This document shows positions 26,668 through 35,719 of a stretch of DNA of 64,000 nt, piece after piece (the first letter of the stretch is position 1; each line of letters begins with the position of its first letter). Made by a program: the position numbers and the translations under genes. Under the pieces are notes generated by a model. The model was given only the letters and a program-made list of their open reading frames with translations, did no database searches and was not told the origin of the DNA. This DNA is from an uncultured Pseudomonadota bacterium. Lineage in GTDB: Bacteria > Pseudomonadota > Gammaproteobacteria > Steroidobacterales > Woeseiaceae. The stretch is from the NCBI GenBank assembly GCA_913055625.1, contig CAJXJW010000001.1, positions 248,001-312,000 on the forward strand. The letters are read 5' to 3'.

Positions 26668-27234
26668 CTATTCCAGCACGGCGATCTCCCCCAGCATCGG
26701 TTGCAGGAGTTCGGCCCACAGGTCTCCCTCGTCGAAATAGAGCCCGCCAATGATGATCATGACGGCCACGCGGCCCTTGCACATCGCGAAGTAGTTGCCG
26801 AACGGCTGGCCCTCGGCCGTCAGCAGGCCGAAGCGGCTCTCATCGCCGTAACTGAAGAGATCGTCGCGCACCTCGAGTTCGTTGTCCCCCAGGCCGAACG
26901 GCAGCCCGATGTTACCGGCCGAGTAGGAGCTGCAGGCGTCCGCCTTCGACGGGTGGCGTTCAGTCAGCGAATAGACATACGGCAATGCCGCTTCGTCCGG
27001 AGGCTCGAACTCGTACTCGACCGCGTACGAGGCATCGATCCACTTCTCGCGCTTGAGCGTCTCCCACGTCGCGTAACCGCGCGGCAGCTCGACGCCGTAG
27101 GGCAGCAGGTCCTCGACCTTCAGGACGAGCTGCCGATCGCCTTCTTCCGGGTCCTGGGACATGCAGCCGGCCAGCACGAGTGCGCAGGCGGCCAGGCAGA
27201 CGATGTCGGAATTCGCGAAACGTCTCGAGCTCAT
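26668..27234 (-). CDS. Lipoprotein of unknown function
   Basis: 188 residues with a lipoprotein signal (L-A-A-C-A-L-V-L-A-G-C, lipobox Cys near 24). The mature part has two further cysteines (A-C-S-S-Y and M-C-K-G) that may pair. It ends with a hydrophobic strand (V-A-V-M-I-I-I-G-G-L-Y-F) and an acidic tail. I do not recognise a domain. It lies 18 bases after the aspartyl protease gene on the same strand and so is probably in its operon. Confidence 0.75.
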   Translation of the reverse strand: MSSRRFANSDIVCLAACALVLAGCMSQDPEEGDRQLVLKVEDLLPYGVELPRGYATWETLKREKWIDASYAVEYEFEPPDEAALPYVYSLTERHPSKADACSSYSAGNIGLPFGLGDNELEVRDDLFSYGDESRFGLLTAEGQPFGNYFAMCKGRVAVMIIIGGLYFDEGDLWAELLQPMLGEIAVLE

Positions 27235-27252
27235 GTCATGTCCCGGGCCGGG

Positions 27253-28437
27253 TTATCGTGACGCCGGGATCCGGCGAGTGAACGTCGATTCGCCGCCGTC
27301 CCAGGCGAGCCGGACTTCCTCGGCGGACATGGCATCGAGCGCGCGACGAATACCGTCGCAGGTTGGCTCGGTGAGCTGCCTGTTGATCGCGGTCACCACG
27401 GTGCCGGGCCGCAGGCCGGCGTCGAATGCGGCCGTACCGGACCACACCTGCGACACGGTGATGCCACCGTCGAAAGCGAGCGCGAAACCGAATCCCGGGC
27501 GCGTCACCGGGCCATCGCCCAGCCGGTCGAGGTACGCGGCATGATTGCGGGCGTCCAGCGTGACGACGAAGTGCTCGAGCAAGGGCGCGCCGATGAGTGT
27601 GGGCGGCGCTTCGCGGACGACGGCCTGTACCGGACCCAGCGTCGTCTCGCCGACCGAGAACGACTCGAGGTCGGCGCGCCGCAGGTCCTGCACGGGCGCC
27701 GGGCCGCCGAGCGACGTGCCCGGAGAACCGCGGCCGTGCGTCACGCCCGTCACGGCGCCGCCGCGCTGCGCGCCGCCGAGGTCCGGCGGCGAAATGGCGA
27801 CCACGTGCGGCGAACCGGTATCGAACATGGCCTTGCTGACGGCATCGCGCGCGAGACGGATGTCGAGGTACGGGATGTGCGGGTAGCCGAAATCGTACAG
27901 CGGCTGGCGCGCGGCGTGGTCTGTGTGCTCCAGGGCATCGACGTTCGACCGGCATCGCAGCACGCCCTCGGCCAGGTCGTATTGCCAGGCGCACAGCGGC
28001 AGCATCTCCGACCCGAGGACGCCGTCGCCGACAAGGCAGGCCGCGGCCGGTGCCCGCGAGAAGTCGGCGACCACGACCGGCACCCGCCGGACACGGGTGC
28101 CGGCGAGGTCGATGTCGAGTTGCGCGACCCCGTTCTCGATCGTGACGCCGTGCGCGTCGGTGCCGCGAATCGTGTCGATGATCTCCAGCCCGAGTTCCTC
28201 GGCAAGGCCTGCGCTGATCATCGACGGCGACCCCGTATCGACGACGAAGCGCCGCTCCTTGCCACCGACGCCGACCCGCACGTACAGCTTCGACGCGAGC
28301 GTTTCGATCGGCAAATCGACCGACACGGGCTCGACGTCGACGGCCGGGCCCTCGCTGACCCAGGCGGGTGCCTGGGCGTGAGCGGCCGCGCCGGCCACGG
28401 CGAGCGCGAGAATGCCCGGTCGTAACCGGCGCGGCAT
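27253..28437 (-). CDS. Secreted retropepsin-like aspartyl protease with PDZ domain
   Basis: 394 residues from the ATG at 28437, which gives a signal peptide ending A-H-A-Q-A. The upstream in-frame extension is arginine/serine-rich and not real. Two protease lobes are visible: F-V-V-D-T-G-S-P-S (near 66) and M-F-D-T-G-S-P-H-V-V (near 204), each with the D-T-G-S active-site motif. The C-terminal region (about 310-390) is a PDZ domain (V-S-Q-V-W-S-G-T-A-A-F-D-A-G-L-R-P-G). Such proteins are putative periplasmic proteases of the Asp_protease_2 type. It starts 7 bases after the M20 peptidase gene. Confidence 0.88.
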   Translation of the reverse strand: MPRRLRPGILALAVAGAAAHAQAPAWVSEGPAVDVEPVSVDLPIETLASKLYVRVGVGGKERRFVVDTGSPSMISAGLAEELGLEIIDTIRGTDAHGVTIENGVAQLDIDLAGTRVRRVPVVVADFSRAPAAACLVGDGVLGSEMLPLCAWQYDLAEGVLRCRSNVDALEHTDHAARQPLYDFGYPHIPYLDIRLARDAVSKAMFDTGSPHVVAISPPDLGGAQRGGAVTGVTHGRGSPGTSLGGPAPVQDLRRADLESFSVGETTLGPVQAVVREAPPTLIGAPLLEHFVVTLDARNHAAYLDRLGDGPVTRPGFGFALAFDGGITVSQVWSGTAAFDAGLRPGTVVTAINRQLTEPTCDGIRRALDAMSAEEVRLAWDGGESTFTRRIPASR

Positions 28438-28444
28438 GCGCTGG

Positions 28445-29872
28445 CTAGCCCCGGCGAAAACGGTAGTGGTCCTCGAGCACCTTGGCGACGCAGCCGGTGA
28501 GCCGCTTGCCGGTCTCGATGTGCAGGAACTCGTTCGGGCCGTGCGCGTTCGACTTCGGGCCGAGCAGACCGGTGACGAGGAACTGCGCCGCGGGGAATTT
28601 CTCGCCCAGCATCCCCATGAACGGAATCGTGCCGCCGGTGCCCATGTACATCGACGGCTTGCCGAAGAAGGCCTGCGAGGCGGCCTGCATCGAGTCCGCG
28701 AGCCAGTCGGACACGGCGGGCGCGTTCCAGCCGGCCATCGACGAATCCGCCTCGAAACGCACCTTGCAGAGTGGCGGCGCATTGGATTCAAGTGCTTCCT
28801 CCACGGCGGCAGCCGCGTGCTCGGCGTCGCAGGTCGGCGGCAGCCGGAACGACAGCTTCACCTCGTTGAACGGCAGCTGCACGTTGCCGGCGTCGACGAG
28901 CTTCGGCAGCCCGTCCGCGCCGGTGACGCTCAGCGTCGGGCGCCAGTTGTTGTTCAGCACGAGTTCGTACGGTGATTCCGCCGGCTTCGGGTTCGAGACG
29001 GCCCACGGGTACTTCGCGTACACGGTGTCACCCAGGGTCTCGGCCGCCGCTTTCGCCTGCGCCCTGCGCTGCTCGGGAATGTCGACGTGTAGCGCGTCGA
29101 GCAGGATGCGCCCGGTCGATTCGTCCTCGACGTGCGCGAGCAGCTGCCGCAGCACGCGGAACGCGTTCGGCACGATGCCGCCGGCGCCGCCGGAGTGCAC
29201 GCCTTCCGTCAGCACGTCCACGCGCAGCGTGCCGGTGAGGTTGCCGCGCAGCGACGTCGTGCACCAGAGCTGGTCGTAGTTGCCGCATTCGGCGTCGAGG
29301 CACACCACGAGATCGGGAGAGCCGATGCGGTCGGCGAGCTTGTCGATGTAGTAGGGCAGGTCGAAGCTGCCCGATTCCTCGCAGCCTTCAATCAGCACGA
29401 CGCAGTGCGCGTGCGGGATGCCCTGTTCCTGCAGCGCGCGGATCGCCGCCAGCGAGCCGAAGGTCGCGTAACCGTCGTCGGCGCCGCCGCGACCGTACAG
29501 TTTGCCGTCGCGGATCGTCGGTTCCCAGGGGCTCAGATCCTTTTCCCAGCCGGTGAACTCCGGCTGTTTGTCGTAGTGGCCGTACAGCAGTACCACGTCG
29601 TCGGAATCGCCCGGGATGTCGAGGAACAGCACCGGCGTGCGCCCCTCGATGCGCACGACCTCGACCGTCATGCCCCTGACCGGCTGCTCGCGGCACCAGG
29701 CCTCGAGCAGCGCGACGGCCTTGTCCATGTGGCCGCGCGCGGCCCAGTCCGGGTCGAAGTGTGGCGACTTGTTCGGAATCCGGATGTAGTCGTGCAGTGC
29801 CGGCACGATAGAGTCGTCCCACGCTGCGCCGACGAAAGCTTCTGCGGCGTGCTGGTCCAGGCTCCTATTCAC
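28445..29872 (-). CDS. M20-family metallopeptidase
   Basis: 475 residues, cytoplasmic (no signal peptide). The dinuclear zinc site is complete: L-Y-G-H-Y-D-K-Q-P-E (His), R-G-G-A-D-D-G-Y (bridging Asp), E-G-C-E-E-S-G-S (Glu pair), D-A-E-C-G-N (Asp) and H-G-P-N-E-F (C-terminal His). The layout matches the carnosinase/DUG1-like dipeptidase branch of M20. It would split dipeptides or short peptides. It overlaps the MBL hydrolase gene by 8 bases and precedes the aspartyl protease gene, so three hydrolases are co-transcribed. Confidence 0.95.
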   Translation of the reverse strand: MNRSLDQHAAEAFVGAAWDDSIVPALHDYIRIPNKSPHFDPDWAARGHMDKAVALLEAWCREQPVRGMTVEVVRIEGRTPVLFLDIPGDSDDVVLLYGHYDKQPEFTGWEKDLSPWEPTIRDGKLYGRGGADDGYATFGSLAAIRALQEQGIPHAHCVVLIEGCEESGSFDLPYYIDKLADRIGSPDLVVCLDAECGNYDQLWCTTSLRGNLTGTLRVDVLTEGVHSGGAGGIVPNAFRVLRQLLAHVEDESTGRILLDALHVDIPEQRRAQAKAAAETLGDTVYAKYPWAVSNPKPAESPYELVLNNNWRPTLSVTGADGLPKLVDAGNVQLPFNEVKLSFRLPPTCDAEHAAAAVEEALESNAPPLCKVRFEADSSMAGWNAPAVSDWLADSMQAASQAFFGKPSMYMGTGGTIPFMGMLGEKFPAAQFLVTGLLGPKSNAHGPNEFLHIETGKRLTGCVAKVLEDHYRFRRG

Positions 29873-30740
29873 CGGCGAGGTCCCGGTACAGCGTGCGAGT
29901 CATGCGCTCCGTCGTGATGAAACCCCAGTTGTAGGTGTCGTGATAACTCGCGAGCGGGTTCTCGGCAACCACCTCGTCTTCGCTCTTGCCGGCATCGATC
30001 AGGACTTTGACGCGCGCCCGGCTGTCGATCAGTACCGCGAGGTCTTCTTCCAGGTCTACCTTCGATGCGATGTCACCGTGACCCGGGATGATCTTCGTCT
30101 CGTCGTTCGCCAGCTCGAGGATCCTGCGCTGTCCCGCGACGTAACCGTCGACGGTGCCGCCGTTGTCGAGATCGATGAATGGAAACAGCTTGTGGAACAT
30201 CACGTCGCCGGTGTGAATCACGTTCACGTCGGGGAACACGACGATGGCGTCACCGTCCGTGTGCGCCTGCGCCACGTGATGCACCTCTGCGTCGAGGCCG
30301 TTCAGGTGAAACGTGACGCCGTCGTCGAATGTGACAACCGGGATGCCGCCCGGGCCGCCGGCCGGCTCCGAATCGGCGAGCAGGCGCTTGCGGATGTTCT
30401 CGTGCGCGAAAATGATCGTGTCATTCTCGGCAAAGTAGGCGTTACCGCCGGCGTGGTCGCCGTGCACGTGCGTGTTGACGAGGAAGTCGACAGGACCGCC
30501 GGCAACTTCGTTCACGTAGGCGTACAGCGTCTCCGCGGTCGGCTCCAGGCCATCGTCAATCATCGCGACGTGCTCCTCGCCGACCAGGAGCCCGATGTTG
30601 CCGCCACCGAAGCCGTCGGCACCCGTCACCATGTAGATGCCGGGTGCGACTTCGGACGAGGTGTAGGATGTCGCTATTTCCTGCGCGGCGGCGGTCGAGA
30701 CAGCACAGGACAGGACGGCGATGGTCAGGGTTCTCATCAC
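29865..30740 (-). CDS. Secreted MBL-fold metallo-hydrolase
   Basis: 291 residues with a signal peptide (cleavage near A-A-A-Q). The metallo-beta-lactamase signature N-T-H-V-H-G-D-H-A-G-G is at about residue 92, followed by the metal-ligand His in H-T-D-G-D-A-I-V, I-H-T-G-D-V-M-F, and the terminal P-G-H-G-D. The pattern resembles quinoprotein-relay-system and cyclase-like MBL hydrolases. Substrate is unknown. First gene of the run that continues to 26668. Confidence 0.93.
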   Translation of the reverse strand: MMRTLTIAVLSCAVSTAAAQEIATSYTSSEVAPGIYMVTGADGFGGGNIGLLVGEEHVAMIDDGLEPTAETLYAYVNEVAGGPVDFLVNTHVHGDHAGGNAYFAENDTIIFAHENIRKRLLADSEPAGGPGGIPVVTFDDGVTFHLNGLDAEVHHVAQAHTDGDAIVVFPDVNVIHTGDVMFHKLFPFIDLDNGGTVDGYVAGQRRILELANDETKIIPGHGDIASKVDLEEDLAVLIDSRARVKVLIDAGKSEDEVVAENPLASYHDTYNWGFITTERMTRTLYRDLAGE

Positions 30741-30816
30741 GGGGCTCCGCAGAATTCCGGGCCCGTGATAGTAACCGCGATGCCGCGGCGGTCGCCAGTC
30801 GCCAGTCAGTGTGTCC

Positions 30817-32346
30817 CTAGCCGTTGCTCGGGAACGCGAACTGCGCCTTTTCGCGGACGCCGCCCGACGGCCAGCGTTGCGTCACCGTCTTGCGCCGCGT
30901 ATAGAAGCGGACGCTGTCCGGACCGTAGGCGTACAGGTCGCCGAACAGGGAGCGCTTCCAGCCGCCGAAGCTGTGGTAGGCGACCGGCACGGGTAGCGGA
31001 ACGTTGATGCCGACCATGCCGACCTTGATATTGTCCGAGAAGTAGCGCGCGGCTTCCCCGTCGCGTGTAAAGATGCACGTGCCGTTACCGTACTCGTGGT
31101 CGTCGATGAGCTGCATCGCCTGTTCCTGCGACTCGGCGCGCACGACGCACAGCACCGGGCCGAAGATCTCGTCCTGGTAGATGCGCATGTCGCGGGTGAC
31201 GTGATCGAACAGGCACGGCCCGAGGAAGTAGCCGTCGGCGTGACCGTCTACGGTGAGGTCACGACCGTCGACGACCAGCGTCGCCCCTTCCTTGACGCCC
31301 AGGTCGACGTAGCCGCGCACCTTGTCGCAATGCTCGCGTGTAACCAGCGGGCCCATCTGGTTGCAGGTGTCGGTGCCTGTGCCGACGCGCAGGTCGGCGA
31401 GCTGGTCTTTCAGCCGGTCGACGACGATGTCGGCGGTCTCGTCGCCGACGCATACGGCGACCGAGATGGCCATGCAGCGTTCGCCACAGGAACCGTAGGC
31501 TGCACCCATCAGCGCGCTGACCGCGTTGTCGATGTCCGCGTCGGGCATCACGATTGCGTGATTCTTCGCGCCGCCGAGCGCCTGCACGCGCTTGCCGTTT
31601 GCAGTGCCGGTGGAGTAGATGTACTCCGCAACCGGCGTCGAGCCGACGAAGCTCACGGCCTGGACGCGCTTGTCCTCGAGCAGCGTGTCCACCGCGACCT
31701 TGTCGCCGTTCACGACGTTGAACACGCCGTCGGGCAGCCCGGCTTCGGACAGCAGGCGCGCGAGCAGCAGCGGCGCGCCCGGATCTTTCTCCGAGGGCTT
31801 CAGCACGAACGTGTTGCCGCAGGCGATTGCCATCGGGAACATCCACATCGGCACCATCGCCGGGAAGTTGAACGGCGTAATGCCCGCAACGACACCGAGC
31901 GGCTGGAACTCGGACCAGCTGTCGATTGCCGGGCCGGCATTCTTCGAGAACTCGCCTTTCAGGAGTTCCGGAATGCCGCAGGCGTAGTCGACCACCTCGA
32001 CGCCGCGCTGAAACTCGCCGAGTGCATCGTCGACGACTTTGCCGTGTTCCTCGGTGATCAAAGCCGCGATCTCGTCGGCATGCTCTTCGAGCAGCTGCTT
32101 GAAGCGGAACAGGATCTTCGCGCGCTTCGCGGGCGGCGTGTTGCGCCAGGCCGGGAACGCAGCCTCGGCGGCGGCGATGGCATCTTCCACGGTTTCGCGC
32201 GTGGCCAGTTCGACCTGGCGGGCGACGCGGCCCGTAGCCGGGTTGTGCACGTCGAGCGTGGCGCTGCTGGCGCTGACCGTCCGGCCATTGATGTAGTGGC
32301 CGAGCGTGTCGGCGGCTTTGATGCGGGTAGCGGGCGTTGCATTCAT
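30817..32346 (-). CDS. mmsA: CoA-acylating (methyl)malonate-semialdehyde dehydrogenase
   Basis: 509 residues, cytoplasmic ALDH superfamily. It converts malonate or methylmalonate semialdehyde, CoA and NAD+ to acetyl- or propionyl-CoA, CO2 and NADH. Family marks are F-N-F-P-A-M-V-P-M-W-M-F near 168, S-F-V-G-S-T-P-V-A, and the catalytic cysteine in C-G-E-R-C-M-A. It lies 21 bases after a beta-alanine:pyruvate transaminase-like gene, so here it most likely acts as the malonate-semialdehyde dehydrogenase of beta-alanine breakdown (BauC role). Valine or inositol catabolism remains possible. Confidence 0.95.
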   Translation of the reverse strand: MNATPATRIKAADTLGHYINGRTVSASSATLDVHNPATGRVARQVELATRETVEDAIAAAEAAFPAWRNTPPAKRAKILFRFKQLLEEHADEIAALITEEHGKVVDDALGEFQRGVEVVDYACGIPELLKGEFSKNAGPAIDSWSEFQPLGVVAGITPFNFPAMVPMWMFPMAIACGNTFVLKPSEKDPGAPLLLARLLSEAGLPDGVFNVVNGDKVAVDTLLEDKRVQAVSFVGSTPVAEYIYSTGTANGKRVQALGGAKNHAIVMPDADIDNAVSALMGAAYGSCGERCMAISVAVCVGDETADIVVDRLKDQLADLRVGTGTDTCNQMGPLVTREHCDKVRGYVDLGVKEGATLVVDGRDLTVDGHADGYFLGPCLFDHVTRDMRIYQDEIFGPVLCVVRAESQEQAMQLIDDHEYGNGTCIFTRDGEAARYFSDNIKVGMVGINVPLPVPVAYHSFGGWKRSLFGDLYAYGPDSVRFYTRRKTVTQRWPSGGVREKAQFAFPSNG

Positions 32347-32367
32347 CGTCGGGTCCGTCGTGTGAAT

Positions 32368-33687
32368 TCAGTCAATGGTGTCGATCAGGCGGCGCATCTT
32401 GTCGAACGACCGTTCCCAGTCGGCGACGTCGGAGTTCAGGAACGGCGAGAACGCGATCGTGTCCATGCCATTCCTGATCATGAGGTCTTCTTCCCAATAG
32501 GCGCGCTTGTGCAGCTCGAGTCCGCGAGCGCCCGGGGCACCGGGGCGCGGCGCGAGTTCGATGGCGCCCATGAGCCCGAAGTTGCGCACGTCGATCACCT
32601 TTTCGTGGTTGTCGAAGGCGTGCAGGAGTTCGGCGAAAGGCGCGGCCAGTGCATCGGCCTGTTCGAAGATGCCTTCCTCGCGGTACACCTCCATCGCGGC
32701 GACACCGGCCGCCGCGGCGACCGGGTGCCCGGAATAAGTATAGCCGTGGAACAGTTCGATCATCGCCTCCGGCCCCTGCATGAACGCCGTGTGCACGTCC
32801 CCGCTGACCAGGACCGCGCCCATCGGGATGACGCCGTTCGTCAGGCCCTTCGCGGTCGTGATGATGTCGGGCGTAACGCCGAACTTCTGGGCAGCGAACG
32901 CCTTGCCCACCCGGCCGAACGCCGTGATGACCTCGTCGAAGATCAGCAGGATGCCGTGCCGGTCGCAGATCTCGCGCAGGCGCTCCAGGTAACCGGCCGG
33001 CGGCGGGATGACGCCGGCCGAGCCGGCGACCGGCTCGACGATGACCGCGGCGATGTTCTCGGCGCCGTGCAGCGCACAGAGCCGCTCCAGGTCGTCCGCG
33101 AGGTGTGCGCCCCACTCGGGCAGGCCGTGGCTGAACGCCGTGTGCTCGAGGTCGATCGTCGTGCGCAGGTGATCGACGCCCGGGATCAGGTTCGCGCTGA
33201 ACGCCTTGCGGTTCGGCACCATGCCGCCGACGGACATGCCGCCGAAGTTCACGCCGTGGTAACCGCGTTCACGGCCGATCAGGCGCGTCCGATGGCCTTC
33301 ACCGCGCGCGCGGTGGTAGCCGAGTGCGATCTTCAGCGCCGTGTCGACCGATTCGGAGCCCGAGTTCGTGAAAAAGCACTGCGTGAAGCCGTCCGGCGCG
33401 ATGTCGATCACGCGGGCAGCCAGCTCGGCCGACCGGTTGTTGCCCACCTGGAACGTGATCGCGTAGTCGAGTTCCGCGACCTGCCGCTGCACGGCCTCGA
33501 CGATCTTCGGGTGGCAATGGCCCACGCCGGACGTCCACAGGCCCGAGAAGAAGTCGTAGATCCGCCGGCCGTCGTTCGTCACGTAGTGATGGCCGTCGGC
33601 GCTCTGGATCATGCGCGGCTTTTTCTTGAAGTCACGGTTCGCCGTGAACGGCATCCAGAGGGCATCGAGGGGTTGGGCGGCGCTCAT
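32368..33687 (-). CDS. bauA: Beta-alanine:pyruvate (omega-amino acid) transaminase
   Basis: 439 residues, a class III PLP transaminase. The N-terminus L-W-M-P-F-T-A-N-R-D-F-K-K and later G-L-W-T-S-G-V-G-H, F-F-T-N-S-G-S-E-S-V-D-T-A, R-G-Y-H-G-V-N-F-G-G, L-I-F-D-E-V-I-T-A-F-G-R and the PLP lysine in T-T-A-K-G-L-T-N-G match BauA-type omega-amino acid:pyruvate transaminases. It would make malonate semialdehyde and alanine from beta-alanine and pyruvate. The next gene, mmsA, handles the product. Polyamine-derived substrates cannot be excluded, because the divergent regulator is PuuR-like. Confidence 0.92.
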   Translation of the reverse strand: MSAAQPLDALWMPFTANRDFKKKPRMIQSADGHHYVTNDGRRIYDFFSGLWTSGVGHCHPKIVEAVQRQVAELDYAITFQVGNNRSAELAARVIDIAPDGFTQCFFTNSGSESVDTALKIALGYHRARGEGHRTRLIGRERGYHGVNFGGMSVGGMVPNRKAFSANLIPGVDHLRTTIDLEHTAFSHGLPEWGAHLADDLERLCALHGAENIAAVIVEPVAGSAGVIPPPAGYLERLREICDRHGILLIFDEVITAFGRVGKAFAAQKFGVTPDIITTAKGLTNGVIPMGAVLVSGDVHTAFMQGPEAMIELFHGYTYSGHPVAAAAGVAAMEVYREEGIFEQADALAAPFAELLHAFDNHEKVIDVRNFGLMGAIELAPRPGAPGARGLELHKRAYWEEDLMIRNGMDTIAFSPFLNSDVADWERSFDKMRRLIDTID

Positions 33688-33833
33688 CCGCGGGGCTCCT
33701 GTAGCGTTGGGGTGCCGGACTCGCCGGCCCGGGATTGCGATTGCGACCGAGTGTACGCTTGCACCGGGATGTTAAACAATCGGTTAGGAGGCTGCTGATA
33801 ACTCGTTGTTTTTCAGGTGGGTCATCGGCAAAA

Positions 33834-33851
33834 TGTTCACTATCCTGAACA
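33834..33851. promoter_or_regulatory. Candidate operator for the XRE-cupin regulator
   Basis: TGTTCA-CTATCC-TGAACA, a perfect inverted repeat with 6-base arms and a 6-base spacer, in the divergent region between bauA (start 33687) and the regulator (start 33871). E. coli PuuR sites contain TGAACA, which fits the family. It could control both directions. Confidence 0.65.
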
Positions 33852-33870
33852 AGCTCGGCGGAGACCCCCC

Positions 33871-34419
33871 ATGCACGACGACCTCGGCGCACGCCTGCGC
33901 GCCCTCCGGCAGCGCCACCGGCTCTCGCAGCGCGAGCTCGCGCGCCGCACCGGCGTCGCCAACGCGAGTATTTCGCAGATCGAAGCGGGAAAGCTGAACC
34001 CGACCGTGAGCATGCTGAAACGCGTCCTCGACGGCATCCCGGTGAGCCTCTCCGAGTTTTTTTCGGACGACCTGGATGCAGCGGAGCGGGTGTTCTTTCG
34101 CGCGGCGGAACTCACCGAGATTGCCGACGGCGGCGTGTCCTACCGCCAGGTCGGCGGAAATCTCCGCGAACGCGCGATCCAGCTCCTGCGCGAGCGCTAC
34201 GAGCCGGGCGCCGGCACCGGCCGCCATGCGCTGCGCCACGACGGCGAGGAGTGCGGCCTGATCCTGTCGGGCCGGCTGCGCGTCACGGTGGGTGAGCGCG
34301 AACAGCTCCTCGGCCCGGGCGACGCCTATTACTTCCGCAGCAACCAGCCACACACGTTCCACAACCCGGGCAGCGACGCCTGCGAACTCGTCTCGGCCTG
34401 TACGCCACCGACTTTCTAG
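33871..34419 (+). CDS. XRE-family regulator with C-terminal cupin (PuuR-like)
   Basis: 182 residues from the ATG at 33871. The N-terminal HTH (about 5-60) reads L-R-A-L-R-Q-R-H-R-L-S-Q-R-E-L-A-R-R and A-S-I-S-Q-I-E. The C-terminal cupin (about 110-180) has R-H-D-G-E-E-C-G-L-I-L-S-G-R and Y-Y-F-R-S-N-Q-P-H-T-F-H-N. This is the architecture of PuuR, a repressor relieved by putrescine or related amines. It is divergent from bauA-mmsA and is probably their local regulator, binding the TGTTCA palindrome just upstream. Confidence 0.9.
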   Translation: MHDDLGARLRALRQRHRLSQRELARRTGVANASISQIEAGKLNPTVSMLKRVLDGIPVSLSEFFSDDLDAAERVFFRAAELTEIADGGVSYRQVGGNLRERAIQLLRERYEPGAGTGRHALRHDGEECGLILSGRLRVTVGEREQLLGPGDAYYFRSNQPHTFHNPGSDACELVSACTPPTF

Positions 34420-34460
34420 CCACCAGCCTGCCAGAACCGAACCTGCGACGATGCCGGCCG

Positions 34461-34599
34461 ACGGTGTGGCGCCGGGGACGTCTGCGAGCGTCGTGCGCAG
34501 CGCCGCGACGCAGGACGCCAAAGCAAGCGGAGCCCGATGCCCGCGCGGCATGGATGCCGCGCGGGCTTTAGCTCGCAGACGTCCCCGGCGTCGCACCGT
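34461..34599. repeat. Nested inverted-repeat element (long stem enclosing hairpins)
   Basis: Outer arms at 34461-34489 and 34571-34599 are 29 bases long and pair with two mismatches, including a 20-base perfect core (CGCCGGGGACGTCTGCGAGC). Inside lies a perfect 13-base hairpin, 34539-34551 with 34554-34566, with a GG tip, followed by TTTA. A weaker 5-base stem (about 34489-34510) lies between. The folded form would be a closed stem with two internal arms. It occupies the 297-base gap between the XRE-cupin gene and the aminotransferase gene. It could be a MITE/REP-like element, a structured RNA or a terminator. Confidence 0.75.
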
Positions 34600-34716
34600 C
34601 CCGCGCAAGCGGTTGGTCTACGAACCGTCCACTACCACGATCGACGTACTGGCCAGCCATCGTCGATTAGTGGCAAAGTTACGCCCCTTCCTTTCGTACC
34701 GCTTTTCGGGACAAGC

Positions 34717-35712
34717 ATGAGTCAGTTCGGAACCGAGTTCTGCGATCATTTCGCGATCGCAAGATTCGACGGCAAGGCGTGGCAGGCGGCGGAGATCAAA
34801 CCGCTCGAGCCGATCTGCCTGCACCCTGCCGCGCACGTCTTTCATTACGCCAGCACCTGTTTCGAAGGCTTCAAGGCCTACCGCTGGGACGACGGCAAGG
34901 CGCACGTCTTCCGGTTGCGCGATCACGTGGCCCGCATGCAGAAGAGCGCGGCGTCGCTTCGCCTGCCGGTGCCTGAGACGGACCTGCTGGCGGAGATGGT
35001 CCGCCACCTCGTGGCACGCCACACGGGGGAGATACCGGCGCCGCCGAGTTCGCTCTACCTGCGGCCGACGCTGATCGGCACGCTGCCGAACATCGGGGCG
35101 GCCGCGTCGCCGTCGACGACGGCCTTGCTGTACGTGCTCGCATCGCCGGTGGGTGATTATTTCGCGGGCGGCGTCCGGGCGCTGAAGATTCTCGTCGAGG
35201 ACCAGCGATCGCGGTCGACCGAACAGCTGGGCAGCACGAAGACCGGCGGCAACTATGCGGCGGCCCTCGGTCCGACGCTCGCGGCAAAGGCGGAACACGG
35301 CGTCGACCAGGTGCTGTTCTGCCCGAACGGCGACGTCCAGGAGACCGGCGCGGCGAATTTCCTGCTGATCAGCGACGACGAGATCGTCACGAAGCCGCTG
35401 GACACGTCGTTCCTGCACGGAATGACACGCGCGTCGATCCTCACGCTGGCGAAGGACCTGGGCTACCGGATCAACGAACGCAACTTCACCGTGACCGAGC
35501 TGCTGGACTGGGCCGGCCGCTACGAAGCGGCGCTGTCCGGCACGGCGGCGACGCTGACGCCCGTGGGCACGCTGGTCTACCGCGGCAAGGACATTCCGGT
35601 GCGCGACGGGCAGGGCGGGCCGAATGTCGACCGGCTCCGCAAGGCGCTGCAGGCCATCCAGTACGGGCAGGCGCCCGACACGCACGGCTGGCTCAGCACG
35701 GTCGACGGCTGA
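34717..35712 (+). CDS. ilvE: Branched-chain amino acid aminotransferase
   Basis: 331 residues from the ATG at 34717. An upstream in-frame extension runs through the inverted-repeat element and is not coding. This is a fold-type IV PLP enzyme: Y-A-S-T-C-F-E-G-F-K-A-Y-R near residue 47, Y-L-R-P-T, the PLP lysine in G-S-T-K-T-G-G-N-Y-A, and E-T-G-A-A-N-F-L. It transfers amino groups between 2-oxoglutarate and Leu, Ile or Val. It stands alone here, not with ilvGMD. Confidence 0.94.
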   Translation: MSQFGTEFCDHFAIARFDGKAWQAAEIKPLEPICLHPAAHVFHYASTCFEGFKAYRWDDGKAHVFRLRDHVARMQKSAASLRLPVPETDLLAEMVRHLVARHTGEIPAPPSSLYLRPTLIGTLPNIGAAASPSTTALLYVLASPVGDYFAGGVRALKILVEDQRSRSTEQLGSTKTGGNYAAALGPTLAAKAEHGVDQVLFCPNGDVQETGAANFLLISDDEIVTKPLDTSFLHGMTRASILTLAKDLGYRINERNFTVTELLDWAGRYEAALSGTAATLTPVGTLVYRGKDIPVRDGQGGPNVDRLRKALQAIQYGQAPDTHGWLSTVDG

Positions 35713-35719
35713 GCGAGAC

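Noticed and set aside
33688..33870. tRNA or small RNA gene in the bauA/regulator gap
   Set aside because: No cloverleaf or strong independent terminator, and the palindrome is better explained as an operator.
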